Positions 29,492 to 38,244 of a DNA stretch of 47,211 bases are shown here, piece after piece (within the stretch, counting starts at the first letter, position 1; each line of letters opens with the position of its first letter). The DNA comes from Streptomyces sp. man185. Lineage in GTDB: Bacteria > Actinomycetota > Actinomycetes > Streptomycetales > Streptomycetaceae. The notes beneath the pieces are model-generated. The model saw nothing but the letters and a program-made list of their open reading frames with translations, did not search any database and was not told the DNA's origin. A program made the translations under genes and the position numbers. The DNA is taken from positions 1 through 47,211 of the forward strand of contig NTHE01000063.1 of NCBI GenBank assembly GCA_002551355.1, written 5' to 3'.

Positions 29492-29562
29492 CGTAACGCT
29501 GAGAGTAGGACGCTCCACGTCGCAACGCAACCGTTTCGTCGTGGCCGACTATCATGCGGGCC

Positions 29563-30174
29563 ATGACCACCGAACGGGGAAACCGCCGCCGCGCCCCCGC
29601 AGGCGCCGCCGTCCTGCGGGAGGACGTGACGGACGCCATCCGCGCCGCCGTCTTCGAGGAACTCGCCGCGGTGGGGTTCGCCCGGATGTCCATCGAGGGC
29701 ATCGCCCGCCGCGCGGGCGTCGGCAAGACCGCCGTCTACCGCCGCTGGAAGTCCAAGCTGGCGCTCGTCCTCGACCTGGTCGCGGCCGTCGCCGCCCAGG
29801 GGATGCCCGCCCCGGCCACCGGTTCGCTGTACGGGGACGTGCGCGCAGTCCTGGAGCTGGCCGCCTACGCCCTGCGTCACCCGGTCGCCTCGCAGGTCAT
29901 CCCGGACCTGCTGGTCGAGGCCGCCCGCAATCCGGAGATCTCCGAGGCGATCAAGGCCGCCCTCCTGGACCAGCAGCAGGGCGTCGCCGCCGTGGTGGTG
30001 CGGGAGGCGGTCGCCCGGGGGGAGCTTCCGGAAGGGAGCGATCCGGACCGGGCGCTCGACCTCATCGTCGGACCGCTCTACTGGCGGCTCGTCGTCGTCC
30101 GCGGCGAACTGCCGAAGGGCTATCTGGACGATCTGGCCGCATCGGCGGTTGCCGCCCTCAAGCACGCCGACTGA
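29563..30174 (+). CDS. TetR/AcrR family transcriptional regulator
   Basis: 203 residues from the ATG at 29563 (an ATG three codons upstream, 29554, is equally open; neither has a clear ribosome site). The N-terminal helix-turn-helix spans about residues 20-65 (MSIEGIARRAGVGKTAVYRRWKSK in outline, recognition helix with KTAVYRRW). The C-terminal ligand domain reads ALRHPVASQVIPDLLVEAARNPE, of the TetR_C group. It is divergent from the exporter operon across a paired dyad, which suggests it controls its own gene and perhaps polymer export. The ligand is unknown. Confidence 0.92.
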   Translation: MTTERGNRRRAPAGAAVLREDVTDAIRAAVFEELAAVGFARMSIEGIARRAGVGKTAVYRRWKSKLALVLDLVAAVAAQGMPAPATGSLYGDVRAVLELAAYALRHPVASQVIPDLLVEAARNPEISEAIKAALLDQQQGVAAVVVREAVARGELPEGSDPDRALDLIVGPLYWRLVVVRGELPKGYLDDLAASAVAALKHAD

Positions 30175-30215
30175 GGACCGACCCGCAAGCGTCCCGCCCT
30201 CGGACCGGCTCGCAA

Positions 30216-30289
30216 GCACCCCGGCTGAGAGCGGGCGGGCACGTGACCCTCCGAGGGGCGGGCCTCCGGCACCCCGGCTGAGAGCGGGC
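30216..30289 (+). repeat. 21-bp direct repeat pair
   Basis: A 21-bp sequence (CACCCCGGCTGAGAGCGGG core) occurs identically at 30216-30236 and 30269-30289, 53 bp apart, in the gap between the convergent tetR and membrane-protein genes. There is no gene in this gap and no clear hairpin. Confidence 0.75.
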
Positions 30290-30297
30290 CGGGTGGG

Positions 30298-31518
30298 TCA
30301 GCCTCCCGACACCCGCGCCAGCACCTCGCCCGTGCGCGGGCTGAACGCCAGCACCGTCGCGTTCTCGGGCAGCCGCTGGTGGCGGGTCAGCAGGAGCCAC
30401 CGCACCCCGTACCGGGCGGTGATCCCGTCCCGTCGGGTCTGCGGGGTCGACGTGTCGAGGTAGGCGGCCACCGCCCGGCTCCTCTCCCGCCGCTCCGTCG
30501 TCGCGAGCCCCGCGTCCGGCAGCGCGTCGGCCAGGACGTACGCCCCGTGCCCGGCCAGCGCATACATCGCCGGGCGGCTGTCCGTCAGGACCACCTCGCC
30601 CGGGGGGACGTACGCGGTCGCCCAGGCGTACGGTTCCCCGGCCGCCCGTACCCCCTCGGCCGCCGGAGGACCTGTCGTCCGGCCGTCGGCGGGGGTGCGC
30701 GGGGCGGTGAGCCCGTTGTAGTACGGCCACAGGGCCGCCACGGTCACCGCGCACACCACGGCGAACGCCCATCGCCAGACGGTCGGCCGGATCCGGATCC
30801 GCGTCCGGACCGCGATCAGGGCGAGGCACCCGATCGCCGCGCCGACCGCCGTCGGCGGATGGACCAGCAGGACGAGCCCGAGCAGGATGCCGATCCCGGC
30901 CGCCTCCGGCCACCGGGGCGTCCGGCCGGGCCTCGGATCGCCGGGGCGGGGGGTCCGTGCGGCCGCGCGACCGGTCCACGCCCACAGGTGCAGGGTGACC
31001 GCGACCGCGAACGTGCTCGGCGCGCTCCAGCGGGCCGGGTCCGCCCAGTGGATCAGGGCCAGCGGTACGAGGACGAGCACCGGCACCCAGCGGTTCGGGG
31101 TCAGCAGCCGGGTCAGCCGCCCGATCCCGGTGAGCAGGAGCAGCAGGTTCACCGACGCGGCCAGCGCGACGACGGACGGGCCGGAGAGCCCGGAGGCGCG
31201 GGCGGCCAGCCCCTGGAGCAGCGCGTACGGGGAGTAGTGCGCGCTCGCCACGGCGGGCAGGTCGGTCATCGGGAACGCCGGGTGCAGCAGGTTCACCCGC
31301 AGCCGTTCGACGACCGCCGCCTGGAGCCCGGCCTCGCAGCACAGCGGGGCCTGCCAGGCGGCGGCCGACAGCACCGCCCACAGCAGGCCGCCGAGGACGA
31401 GGTACGGCGACGGCAGCCACAGGGACGGCCGGGCAGCCCCGTCGGTCCCGTCGCCTTCGGGCGCGGCAGGCGGGAGGTCGGCGGAGGACGGGGCGGAAGC
31501 TGCGGAGAAGAGGGGCAC
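30298..31518 (-). CDS. Polytopic membrane protein, GT-C glycosyltransferase-like
   Basis: 406 residues from a GTG at 31518 with no convincing Shine-Dalgarno. It has about eight hydrophobic segments, starting with YLVLGGLLWAVLSAAAWQ at about residue 39. The first extracytoplasmic loop holds HPAFPMTDLPAVASAHYSP, which places it near the position of the acidic loop in GT-C enzymes. A soluble C-terminal region of ~130 residues (AYVLADALPDAGLATTERR, YGVRWLLLTRHQRLPEN) resembles the extracytoplasmic tail of such proteins. A polyprenyl-linked sugar transferase role is possible but unproven; no family name can be given firmly. It lies 80 bp after the stop of the large TagF-like gene, same strand, so it is likely cotranscribed. 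Confidence 0.7.
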   Translation of the reverse strand: MPLFSAASAPSSADLPPAAPEGDGTDGAARPSLWLPSPYLVLGGLLWAVLSAAAWQAPLCCEAGLQAAVVERLRVNLLHPAFPMTDLPAVASAHYSPYALLQGLAARASGLSGPSVVALAASVNLLLLLTGIGRLTRLLTPNRWVPVLVLVPLALIHWADPARWSAPSTFAVAVTLHLWAWTGRAAARTPRPGDPRPGRTPRWPEAAGIGILLGLVLLVHPPTAVGAAIGCLALIAVRTRIRIRPTVWRWAFAVVCAVTVAALWPYYNGLTAPRTPADGRTTGPPAAEGVRAAGEPYAWATAYVPPGEVVLTDSRPAMYALAGHGAYVLADALPDAGLATTERRERSRAVAAYLDTSTPQTRRDGITARYGVRWLLLTRHQRLPENATVLAFSPRTGEVLARVSGG

Positions 31519-31598
31519 ACCTCATGGGTTCCGTGCGGCGGGCCCGCTCTCCCCGCCGCCACTCGTCCGGGGGATTCCGGGCGACGGTCCCGACGGGC

Positions 31599-34500
31599 CT
31601 ACGGCGTGTCCGCCAGCAGCCGGTCCGCGACCCGGGCCGCCGCGCCGCCGTCGTCCAGGTCGCAGTAGTCGCGGCGGAAGCTCTCGTACGCGTCGGCGTG
31701 CCGGGCCGCCAGCGCCCCCGTGCCGCGCAGCGCCTGGGCCACCTCGTCCGTCGTGACCAGCAGCGGCCCCGGCGCCCGGGTCTCGAAGTCGAGGCAGAAT
31801 CCGCGCACGGTGTCGCGGTAGTGCTCCAGGTCGTACGTGTGGAAGAGCATCGGCCGGCCCGTCAGCGCGAAGTCGAACATCAGCCCCGCGTAGTCCGTCA
31901 CCAGCACATCGGCGATCAGGAGCGGCCCCGCCGCCCCGGGGTGGTGCGAGACGTCGAGCACGCCCGGCCCGGCCGGGACGCTGCCGGTGACCCGGGGGTG
32001 GCGGCGCACCAGCACCGTGTGGCCGGGGCCGAGCGCCCGGGCCAGGGCGTGCGGGTCGAGCGCCGGGTCCCAGCGGTACGGGCCGGGGGCCGTGCGGTCG
32101 GCGGACGCGGCGGACACGGCGGACGGAGGGTGGGCCAGGTGGTCCCGGTAGGTCGGGGCGTAGAGCACGACGCGGTGCTCCTCCGGGATCCCGAGCCCGC
32201 GCCGTACCTCCTCGGCGGCCTTGTCCCGTACGGGCGGGAACAGCACGTCGTTGGCGGGCGACCCGGCCTCCAGCACCTCGCCCTCGTACCCGAGGGACCG
32301 GCGCAGCAGGGGGGTGGCGAAGCGGCTCGGGGAGACCAGTACCGACCACTGGGCCGACCGCTGCGGCAGGGTGGCGAGATGCTGGTGGTCGGCGTAGAGG
32401 GTGTCCGCCAGACCGGAGCCGAACCGGCCGAGCGGAGTGCCGTGCCAGGTCTGGACGACCGTCTGCCCGGGACGCCGCTCGAACCAGGCGGGCAACTGCT
32501 CGTCCGTGACGATCCGCCGGGAGCGGGCCAGCGCCTCGTACCAGGCGGCGCTGTGCACGGGGACGGCCCGCGCGCCGGGTGGGACGTGGGTGGTGCGCCC
32601 GGGGGTGGTACCGGTGACCCACAGGTGCTCGGCGTCCGTGCCCCGGCGCACGAGCTCGGCGTGAACGGCGCGCGGAGAGTCGCCGCCCGCGTAGAGGACG
32701 GTGTCGCGGAGCGCAAGGGCGCGGGGCGTGCGCCGGTCGGGGTGGTGCGCGGCGCGCAGAAGCCGTTGGCCGTACGCGCTGCGCTCGGCGGCCGCGAGGC
32801 CGGGCCCCGCGACCACGGACAGCCGGTCGCCGTGCCGCCGCTCCAGGCGCAGCCCGTCCTCGCCGACGCCGCCGCAGGGCAGCCGCGCGGCGGCGGAGCC
32901 GAGGACGTGTACGGGGCGGTCGTCCAGGCGGACCTCCCACCGGCCCTCCGGGAGCGGCGGGGCGATCAGCGCGGAGAACCGGCCGCCCGCCGTACCGTCC
33001 GGGGCCGGGTCCACGGCGACCTCGGCGACCGGGACCGTCTCGCCGAGGGTCTCGTGGCGCAGGACGAGCCGGGCGGCACCGGTGGGGTGGGCACCGGTGT
33101 ACGTCCCCGAGACCCGTACGGCTCCCCGCTCGCCGGGCACGGTCTCCACCCGGTCCGCGATCGGCGTCCCCGCCGGATCCAGCACCAGATTCCCCGCCGC
33201 GTCCGGACGGGCGGGCGGCGCCAGGTCCAGGGCGGCGGGGAGGGGAACACGGGCGCCGTCGGGCAGCAGGAGCCGGACCTGCCACCGCGCCCCCTCCGCC
33301 GTCCCCTCCGCAGCCCGGACCTCCCGGGGGGTGTGCGGCGGAGCGAGCGGTACGGCGGCGAGTCCGGCGAGCGGAACCCGCACGGTGAACGTCGTACCGG
33401 CCGCTTCGCCCGTCTCGCACTCCACCGCGCAGGACCGCTCCTCCGCTCCCTCGCGCGTCAGCACCAACGCCGTGGGGGAGGGGCCGCCGCCGAAGAACCG
33501 CCCCGTGACGTCCAGCGTTCCCGCCTCCGCCCCCGGGCCCGCCGCACGATGCGTCTCCGCCAGTGCCCGCAGCCGCGTCACCGTCAGCCGGAGCCGCCCG
33601 CTCCGGTAGTCGAGCACCGCTCGCCGGCCGTCGCCCAGGTCGTGCACCAGCGGCTGGTCCGCGCCCGCGTCCGGCGCGCGCACCGCGACCCGGCGGACCG
33701 TTCCGCGCCCGGCGAGCACCAGGCCGACCAGCCAGCCGCCGCCTCCCGTAGCGGGCAGCCGGTCCGGGTCGAGGACCATCTCGAAGCCCGCGTCGTCGTA
33801 ACCGTGCAGCTCCTGACCGGAGTTCACCGTCGCCTCGGGGGAGGGCAACGGCCGGACCGGCACCGGCCGCACCGCTCGCCCCCGCTCCGCCCGGATCATG
33901 CCCACCGTCAGCCGCTGACGCGCCGATCCGGCCGGGAGGTTGCGCAGATACGCGTACCCGCGCAGCCGCAGTTTCCCGTCCGTGCCCCAGCGCGCCTCCA
34001 AGAGCCGCGCGACCGCCGGGGTGTCCGTGCGTGCGAGCCGGGCGCTCGCCCCGCGCACGCCGGGGTACACCGCCCGCCGCCGCCCCGGGAGGCCCTCGAC
34101 GGCGAACGTGCCCGTTCCGTTGGCGCGTTCGAAGGCGAGGACCGCCAGCAGCTCGTCCAGGCGCCGCTCCCGTACCAGGGACCACTTGATGCGCAGCTCC
34201 ACCGGCAGCCCCTCCAGCACCTCTGCACCTGCCCGGTCGACGAAGGCCCCGGCGCCCTCCAGGAACGCCGATCGGTACGCCTCGCCGCCCATCGGCAGAC
34301 CGTCCAGGAAGTACCCGAAGTCGTCGCGCAGACAGGACGCGTCGTACGCCCGCCGCTGTGCCGCGTCCCGGTCGCCCAGGAACGCGCTGACCTGCTCGCA
34401 CGCGGCGATCCGGTCCCGTACGCCCGTGACGTCCGTGCGCCGCCGGGTGATCGAGCCCTCCCGCACCCGCCAGTAGTAGACGTGTTCGGCGAGGACGTCG

Positions 34501-35096
34501 ACCGAGCCCGCGAGGTAGTGCGCGGGGATCATCACGGGCGTGTCCTCGTAGAGCCTGCCCTCGGGGAAGGCGAAGGCGTGCGCGTCCCAGAAGGAGCGGC
34601 GGAACACCTTGTTCCACGCCACCCGGTCGGCCAGCAGGCGCGTATCCCGGGTGATGTGGGTACGGGTGCGGGCGGCGGTCAGCCAGCGGTATTGCCAGGC
34701 CTGCTGCCGCCCCTGCCCGGTCAGCCGCCACACATTGCCGGTCACCAGGTCGGAGCCGGTCGACTCCAGCGAGGCCGTCATCCGCTCGTACGCGTCGTGC
34801 ACGACGACGTCGTCGCTGTCGGCGAACGCCAGGTAGGGGACGGTGGGAGTGGTGTGCCGGACGCCGGCGTTGCGGGCCGCGCTCAGGCCCGCGTTCTTCT
34901 GCCGCACCAGCCGGAACCGGTCGTCCCCGGCGGCGAACTCCGCTGCGATCCGTGCGCTTTCGTCCGTCGAACCGTCGTCGACCATGACCACCTCGACCGC
35001 TGCGAGAGTCTGGTCCGCCACCGACCGCAGGCAGTCCTCGAGGTAGGCCTCGACGTTGTGGAAGGGGATGACGACGCTGAGGTGTGGTGGCTTCAT
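31599..35096 (-). CDS. Bifunctional GT2 glycosyltransferase / CDP-glycerol glycerophosphotransferase (TagF-like)
   Basis: 1165 residues. The N-terminal GT2 domain (about 1-230) has intact VVMVDDGSTDES (Asp40-Asp41) and the metal-binding DSDD (93-96). A middle region of ~450 residues holds beta-rich, immunoglobulin-like segments. The C-terminal glycerophosphotransferase domain (about 770-1165) carries QTWHGTPLGRFG with His885, LVRRHPRV and VTDYAGLMFDFALTGRP. The family polymerises glycerol- or polyol-phosphate from CDP-polyol; the fused GT2 would add a sugar. In the GYPRND motif the Arg is Ala (GSPANDVL), unlike its paralogues. It is divergent from the short TagF-like gene at 35198; the 101-bp gap carries a conserved motif. 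Confidence 0.9.
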   Translation of the reverse strand: MKPPHLSVVIPFHNVEAYLEDCLRSVADQTLAAVEVVMVDDGSTDESARIAAEFAAGDDRFRLVRQKNAGLSAARNAGVRHTTPTVPYLAFADSDDVVVHDAYERMTASLESTGSDLVTGNVWRLTGQGRQQAWQYRWLTAARTRTHITRDTRLLADRVAWNKVFRRSFWDAHAFAFPEGRLYEDTPVMIPAHYLAGSVDVLAEHVYYWRVREGSITRRRTDVTGVRDRIAACEQVSAFLGDRDAAQRRAYDASCLRDDFGYFLDGLPMGGEAYRSAFLEGAGAFVDRAGAEVLEGLPVELRIKWSLVRERRLDELLAVLAFERANGTGTFAVEGLPGRRRAVYPGVRGASARLARTDTPAVARLLEARWGTDGKLRLRGYAYLRNLPAGSARQRLTVGMIRAERGRAVRPVPVRPLPSPEATVNSGQELHGYDDAGFEMVLDPDRLPATGGGGWLVGLVLAGRGTVRRVAVRAPDAGADQPLVHDLGDGRRAVLDYRSGRLRLTVTRLRALAETHRAAGPGAEAGTLDVTGRFFGGGPSPTALVLTREGAEERSCAVECETGEAAGTTFTVRVPLAGLAAVPLAPPHTPREVRAAEGTAEGARWQVRLLLPDGARVPLPAALDLAPPARPDAAGNLVLDPAGTPIADRVETVPGERGAVRVSGTYTGAHPTGAARLVLRHETLGETVPVAEVAVDPAPDGTAGGRFSALIAPPLPEGRWEVRLDDRPVHVLGSAAARLPCGGVGEDGLRLERRHGDRLSVVAGPGLAAAERSAYGQRLLRAAHHPDRRTPRALALRDTVLYAGGDSPRAVHAELVRRGTDAEHLWVTGTTPGRTTHVPPGARAVPVHSAAWYEALARSRRIVTDEQLPAWFERRPGQTVVQTWHGTPLGRFGSGLADTLYADHQHLATLPQRSAQWSVLVSPSRFATPLLRRSLGYEGEVLEAGSPANDVLFPPVRDKAAEEVRRGLGIPEEHRVVLYAPTYRDHLAHPPSAVSAASADRTAPGPYRWDPALDPHALARALGPGHTVLVRRHPRVTGSVPAGPGVLDVSHHPGAAGPLLIADVLVTDYAGLMFDFALTGRPMLFHTYDLEHYRDTVRGFCLDFETRAPGPLLVTTDEVAQALRGTGALAARHADAYESFRRDYCDLDDGGAAARVADRLLADTP

Positions 35097-35138
35097 GTCC
35101 TGGTCAACAGGGGGCGGGTCCGGGGGTCACCGGCGCTG

Positions 35139-35150
35139 ACCCGAACGGGT
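35139..35150. promoter_or_regulatory. ACCCGAAYGGGT motif, copy 1
   Basis: ACCCGAACGGGT, a 5-bp dyad around AA, sits in the middle of the 101-bp divergent promoter region between the two TagF-like genes. Related copies occur at 36397 and 38248. TACGCT (35184-35189) downstream could be the -10 box for the plus-strand gene. It is a recurrent, cluster-specific element of unknown binder. Confidence 0.5.
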
Positions 35151-35197
35151 GAACACGGGGCGCCGGCCGCCCGGGTCCGCGACTACGCTCGGCTGCC

Positions 35198-36382
35198 ATG
35201 CCCACCCGAGCTTCCGTGAAGCGGTTCGTCCGCCGACAGGCCATGCGGGCCGTCTACCGCGCCGACCTGCGCCGCCCGCTCGACCCGAACCTCGCCGTCT
35301 ACGGGGCGTACTGGAACCGGGGCGTCGCCTGCAACCCCGCCGCGATTTACGCCAAGGCCCGCGAGCTGGCCCCGCACATCCGGGGCGTGTGGGTCGTCTC
35401 CTCCCGGCACCGCGACCGGATGCCGGCCGGAGTGCCGTACGTCATCGAGGGGTCGCGCCCCTACTGGCGGGCCATGGCCACCGCCACCTACCTGGTCAAC
35501 AACTCCAGCTTTCCCGGCGGTTTCACCAAACGGCCCGGGCAGCGCTACCTCCAGACCCACCACGGGACCCCCCTGAAGACCATGGGGATCGACCAGCGCG
35601 CGTACCCCGCGCTCGCCCGGAAGACCGACTTCGACAAGATCCTCGCCCATGTCGGCCAGTGGGACTTCAGCCTCTCCGCCAACCCGCACACCACCGAGGT
35701 CTGGGACCGCGTCTACCCGGCCCCGGCGGGTGCCTCCTACGAGCGGCTCGACCTCGGGTACCCGCGCAACGACGTGTACTTCACCGCCACCGCCGAGGAC
35801 ATCGCGAAGACCCGCGCCGAGCTGGGCATCGCCGAGGGGCAGACCGCCCTGCTCTACGCCCCGACCCACCGCGACTACCGCGACGGCTTCGTCCCCGACA
35901 TCGACGCGGAGCGGCTGGCGCGGCAACTGGGTTCGGATTACGTGCTGTTGGTGCGCGCCCACTACTTCTACGGGCGGTCCGCCGGGGTCGGAGCGACGGG
36001 TTCGGGGCGGGTCATCGACGTCACCGGGCACCCTCGGATCGAGGAACTGTGCCTGGCCGCGGACGCGTTGATCGCCGACTACTCCTCCCTGATCTTCGAC
36101 TACGCCTGCCTGGACCGCCCGATCGTCGTCCACGCCCCCGACTGGGCCGCCTACCGGGCCGTGCGCGGAACCTGCTTCGACCTGCTCTCCGGGCGGCCCG
36201 GGGACACCCCCGGAGCCGTCACCACCGCCCCGGACGAGCTGGCCGCCGTGTTCCGGACGGGGCGGTGGCGCTCCCCGGAGGCGGCCGCGCTGCGCACCGC
36301 GTTCCGGGAGCGGTTCTGCCCGTACGACGACGGGCACGCGGCGGAACGCGTCGTACGGCGGTTCTTCGACGGCGTGGAATGA
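35198..36382 (+). CDS. CDP-glycerol glycerophosphotransferase family protein, stand-alone form
   Basis: 394 residues, with no N-terminal GT2 domain. After a basic start comes YGAYWNRGVACNPAAIYAKARELAP in outline, the typical entry of short TagF/TagB-like proteins. The core then shows TYLVNNSSFPGGF, QTHHGTPLKTMG with the conserved His, LGYPRNDVYF, LYAPTHRDYRD, LVRAHYFY and ADYSSLIFDYACLDRPIVV. All motif residues expected for glycerophosphotransfer are present. This form resembles primases (TagB-like) or side-chain enzymes more than long polymerases. It is the first of three plus-strand genes and divergent from the large TagF-like gene. Confidence 0.9.
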   Translation: MPTRASVKRFVRRQAMRAVYRADLRRPLDPNLAVYGAYWNRGVACNPAAIYAKARELAPHIRGVWVVSSRHRDRMPAGVPYVIEGSRPYWRAMATATYLVNNSSFPGGFTKRPGQRYLQTHHGTPLKTMGIDQRAYPALARKTDFDKILAHVGQWDFSLSANPHTTEVWDRVYPAPAGASYERLDLGYPRNDVYFTATAEDIAKTRAELGIAEGQTALLYAPTHRDYRDGFVPDIDAERLARQLGSDYVLLVRAHYFYGRSAGVGATGSGRVIDVTGHPRIEELCLAADALIADYSSLIFDYACLDRPIVVHAPDWAAYRAVRGTCFDLLSGRPGDTPGAVTTAPDELAAVFRTGRWRSPEAAALRTAFRERFCPYDDGHAAERVVRRFFDGVE

Positions 36383-36396
36383 ACCCGCCGAGCACC

Positions 36397-36408
36397 ACCC
36401 GAATGGGT
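36397..36408. promoter_or_regulatory. ACCCGAAYGGGT motif, copy 2
   Basis: ACCCGAATGGGT lies in the 113-bp gap between the short TagF-like gene and the class I methyltransferase gene, followed by CACATC. It keeps the 5-bp dyad arms of copy 1 with one C-to-T change. Confidence 0.5.
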
Positions 36409-36495
36409 CACATCGGCGGCACCGGGCCGATTCCTCAGCCCCGCGCGGTCGTTGTGCCCGACAGCTCGCTCACCCCGCCATGTTGGGAGACGTCC

Positions 36496-37257
36496 ATGCA
36501 CCGGTCCGCCTACGAGCAGATGGAACTCTGCATCAAGGAGTATCTGCCCGTCGAAGGGCCGACGTCCGGTAACGACCCCTACCGTGTCGTCGACCTCGGG
36601 TCGAGGATCTCCGGCAAGCAGACCCGCACCCACCGTGCGCTGCTCGCCGGGCACTCCATCGACTACTTCGGTGTCGACGTGCAGGACGGCCCCAACGTGG
36701 ACGCGGTGATGGCGAAGCCGTACCGCATCCCGGCCCGCTCCAACAGCGCCGATGTCGTGCTCTCCGGGCAGGCGTTCGAGCACATCCCGTTCTTCTGGGC
36801 CTCCATGCTGGAGATCGCCCGGATCCTGAAGCCGGGCGGGCACGCGTTCATCACCGCCCCCTCGCGCGGCCATGTCCACGACGCGCAGGACTGCTGGCGC
36901 TACTACCCCGACGGGTTCCGCGCGCTCGCCGCCCACTCCCGGCTCGAACTCCGCGAGGCCTACACCGACTTCCCGCCGCGGAAGGGCATCTGGCACGACT
37001 ACCGGACCATCGACAAGAAGGCCGCCTACTGGGGCGACTCCGTCGGCGTCTTCCGCAAGCCGCAGCGCTACCCCCGCCTGACGATGTTCGCCGTACGGGA
37101 GCTGGCGGTGTGGTGGGCGAACCGGGTCGGCGGCGTGGACGGCGTCCCGCTGCCCCGGCCGGTGGACGGCCGCGACCGGTGCGGCAGGACCGAGCCCGCC
37201 TCCGTGCCCGCGCCCGCATCCGCGCCCGCATCCACACCGGAATCAATGACAGGTTGA
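36496..37257 (+). CDS. Class I SAM-dependent methyltransferase
   Basis: 253 residues from the ATG at 36496, preferred for the GGGAGA ribosome site; an in-frame ATG at 36379 overlaps the preceding stop as ATGA and would add 39 unlike residues. The SAM-binding motif I is VVDLGSRISGKQ, followed by acidic VDVQDGPNVD, then AFEHIPFFWASMLEIARILKPGGHAFITAPS, the motif III region of Methyltransf_11. The last ~25 residues are an Ala/Pro/Ser-rich tail. It lies in the glycopolymer cluster, so a sugar or polymer end is the likely acceptor; this is inferred. The next methyltransferase gene starts 11 bp downstream. Confidence 0.88.
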   Translation: MHRSAYEQMELCIKEYLPVEGPTSGNDPYRVVDLGSRISGKQTRTHRALLAGHSIDYFGVDVQDGPNVDAVMAKPYRIPARSNSADVVLSGQAFEHIPFFWASMLEIARILKPGGHAFITAPSRGHVHDAQDCWRYYPDGFRALAAHSRLELREAYTDFPPRKGIWHDYRTIDKKAAYWGDSVGVFRKPQRYPRLTMFAVRELAVWWANRVGGVDGVPLPRPVDGRDRCGRTEPASVPAPASAPASTPESMTG

Positions 37258-37268
37258 CGAAAGATGAC

Positions 37269-38138
37269 ATGAGCCGCAAACCGCGCGTACTGTCCCGGGG
37301 CATGGCTTGGCGCAACGCCGTCAACGGCGTCCTTCAGCAGCTCACCGGATACCAGCTCAGGCGGGTCACGGTGCCCGCCGCCCGCACCGCCCCCGCACCG
37401 GCTCCGGCCGCCGCACCGGCTCCCGCCCCCGCCCCGAAGCCTCAGGCGAAGAAGCCCGCCCTCGCGTTCCCGGCGGACTACGACGACGAGGCGAAGGACA
37501 TCATCCGCGCGGTCAAGCCGTACTCGATGACCTCGCCGGAGCGGCTCAACGCCTTCATCCTCGCCACCCGGTACATCGCCCGGCACGACATCCCCGGTGG
37601 CATCGTCGAGTGCGGTGTCTGGCGCGGCGGTTCCATGCAGGCCTGCGCCCGGACCCTGCTGTCCGCCGGGGAGACCGAGCGCGACCTGTATCTCTTCGAC
37701 ACGTACGAGGGGATGACCCCGCCCACCGCCGAGGACCTGCGGCGCGACGGCCGGCCGGCCCAGGAACTGCTGGACGCCCAGGGCAAGGACCGGCCGATCT
37801 GGGCGGTCGCATCCCTGGAGGACGTCAAGGCGGGCTTCGACAACGTCCCGTACCCGAAGGAGCGCGTGCACTACGTGCAGGGGCGGGTCGAGGACACGGT
37901 CCCCGGGCAGGCTCCCGAGCAGATCTCGATCCTGCGCCTGGACACCGACTGGTACGCCTCCACCAAGCACGAACTGGAGCACCTCTACGACCGGTTGGTC
38001 CCCGGCGGAGTCCTCCTGATCGACGACTACGGCTACTGGCAGGGCTCGCGGCAGGCGGTCGACGAGTTCCTGGAGAAGACCGGTGAGCGGCTGCTCCTGC
38101 TCCGGATGGACGAGGGCCGGATCGCCGTCAAGCCCTGA
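37269..38138 (+). CDS. TylF/MycF-type O-methyltransferase
   Basis: 289 residues from the ATG at 37269. The N-terminus has an Ala/Pro-rich linker (about residues 38-65). The catalytic part is of the macrocin/mycinose O-methyltransferase family: PGGIVECGVWRGGSMQA (SAM motif I), LYLFDTYEGM, LDTDWYAST, and GGVLLIDDYGYWQGSRQAV with the acidic metal/base residues. Known members methylate sugar hydroxyls, with Mg2+ in several cases. Here no macrolide genes are present and the neighbours make cell-wall polymers, so the acceptor is likely a sugar of the polymer or its cap. It closes the plus-strand group; a terminator follows. Confidence 0.9.
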   Translation: MSRKPRVLSRGMAWRNAVNGVLQQLTGYQLRRVTVPAARTAPAPAPAAAPAPAPAPKPQAKKPALAFPADYDDEAKDIIRAVKPYSMTSPERLNAFILATRYIARHDIPGGIVECGVWRGGSMQACARTLLSAGETERDLYLFDTYEGMTPPTAEDLRRDGRPAQELLDAQGKDRPIWAVASLEDVKAGFDNVPYPKERVHYVQGRVEDTVPGQAPEQISILRLDTDWYASTKHELEHLYDRLVPGGVLLIDDYGYWQGSRQAVDEFLEKTGERLLLLRMDEGRIAVKP

Positions 38139-38168
38139 TCCGCGTTCCTCACGGCCATCCCGAGCACC

Positions 38169-38198
38169 GAGCCCCGTGCCCTCCCCGGTACGGGGCTC
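38169..38198 (+). terminator. Terminator after the methyltransferase genes
   Basis: GAGCCCCGTGCC (38169-38180) pairs with GGTACGGGGCTC (38187-38198) with one G-T wobble and a CTCCCC loop. No T-run follows. It ends the group 35198-38138. Confidence 0.7.
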
Positions 38199-38244
38199 GA
38201 ACGCGTCGCCGTCGCGCCCCCGGATGCCTGACTCCGCCCTTCCC

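Noticed and set aside
29405..29530. Upstream extension of the permease to 357 residues
   Set aside because: It would place the paired dyad and promoter inside the coding region, and the extra residues are not permease-like; the TTG start at 29404 fits better.
37269..38138. Part of a macrolide biosynthetic cluster (TylF-type methyltransferase)
   Set aside because: No polyketide synthase or macrolide sugar genes are nearby; the neighbours are cell-wall polymer enzymes.
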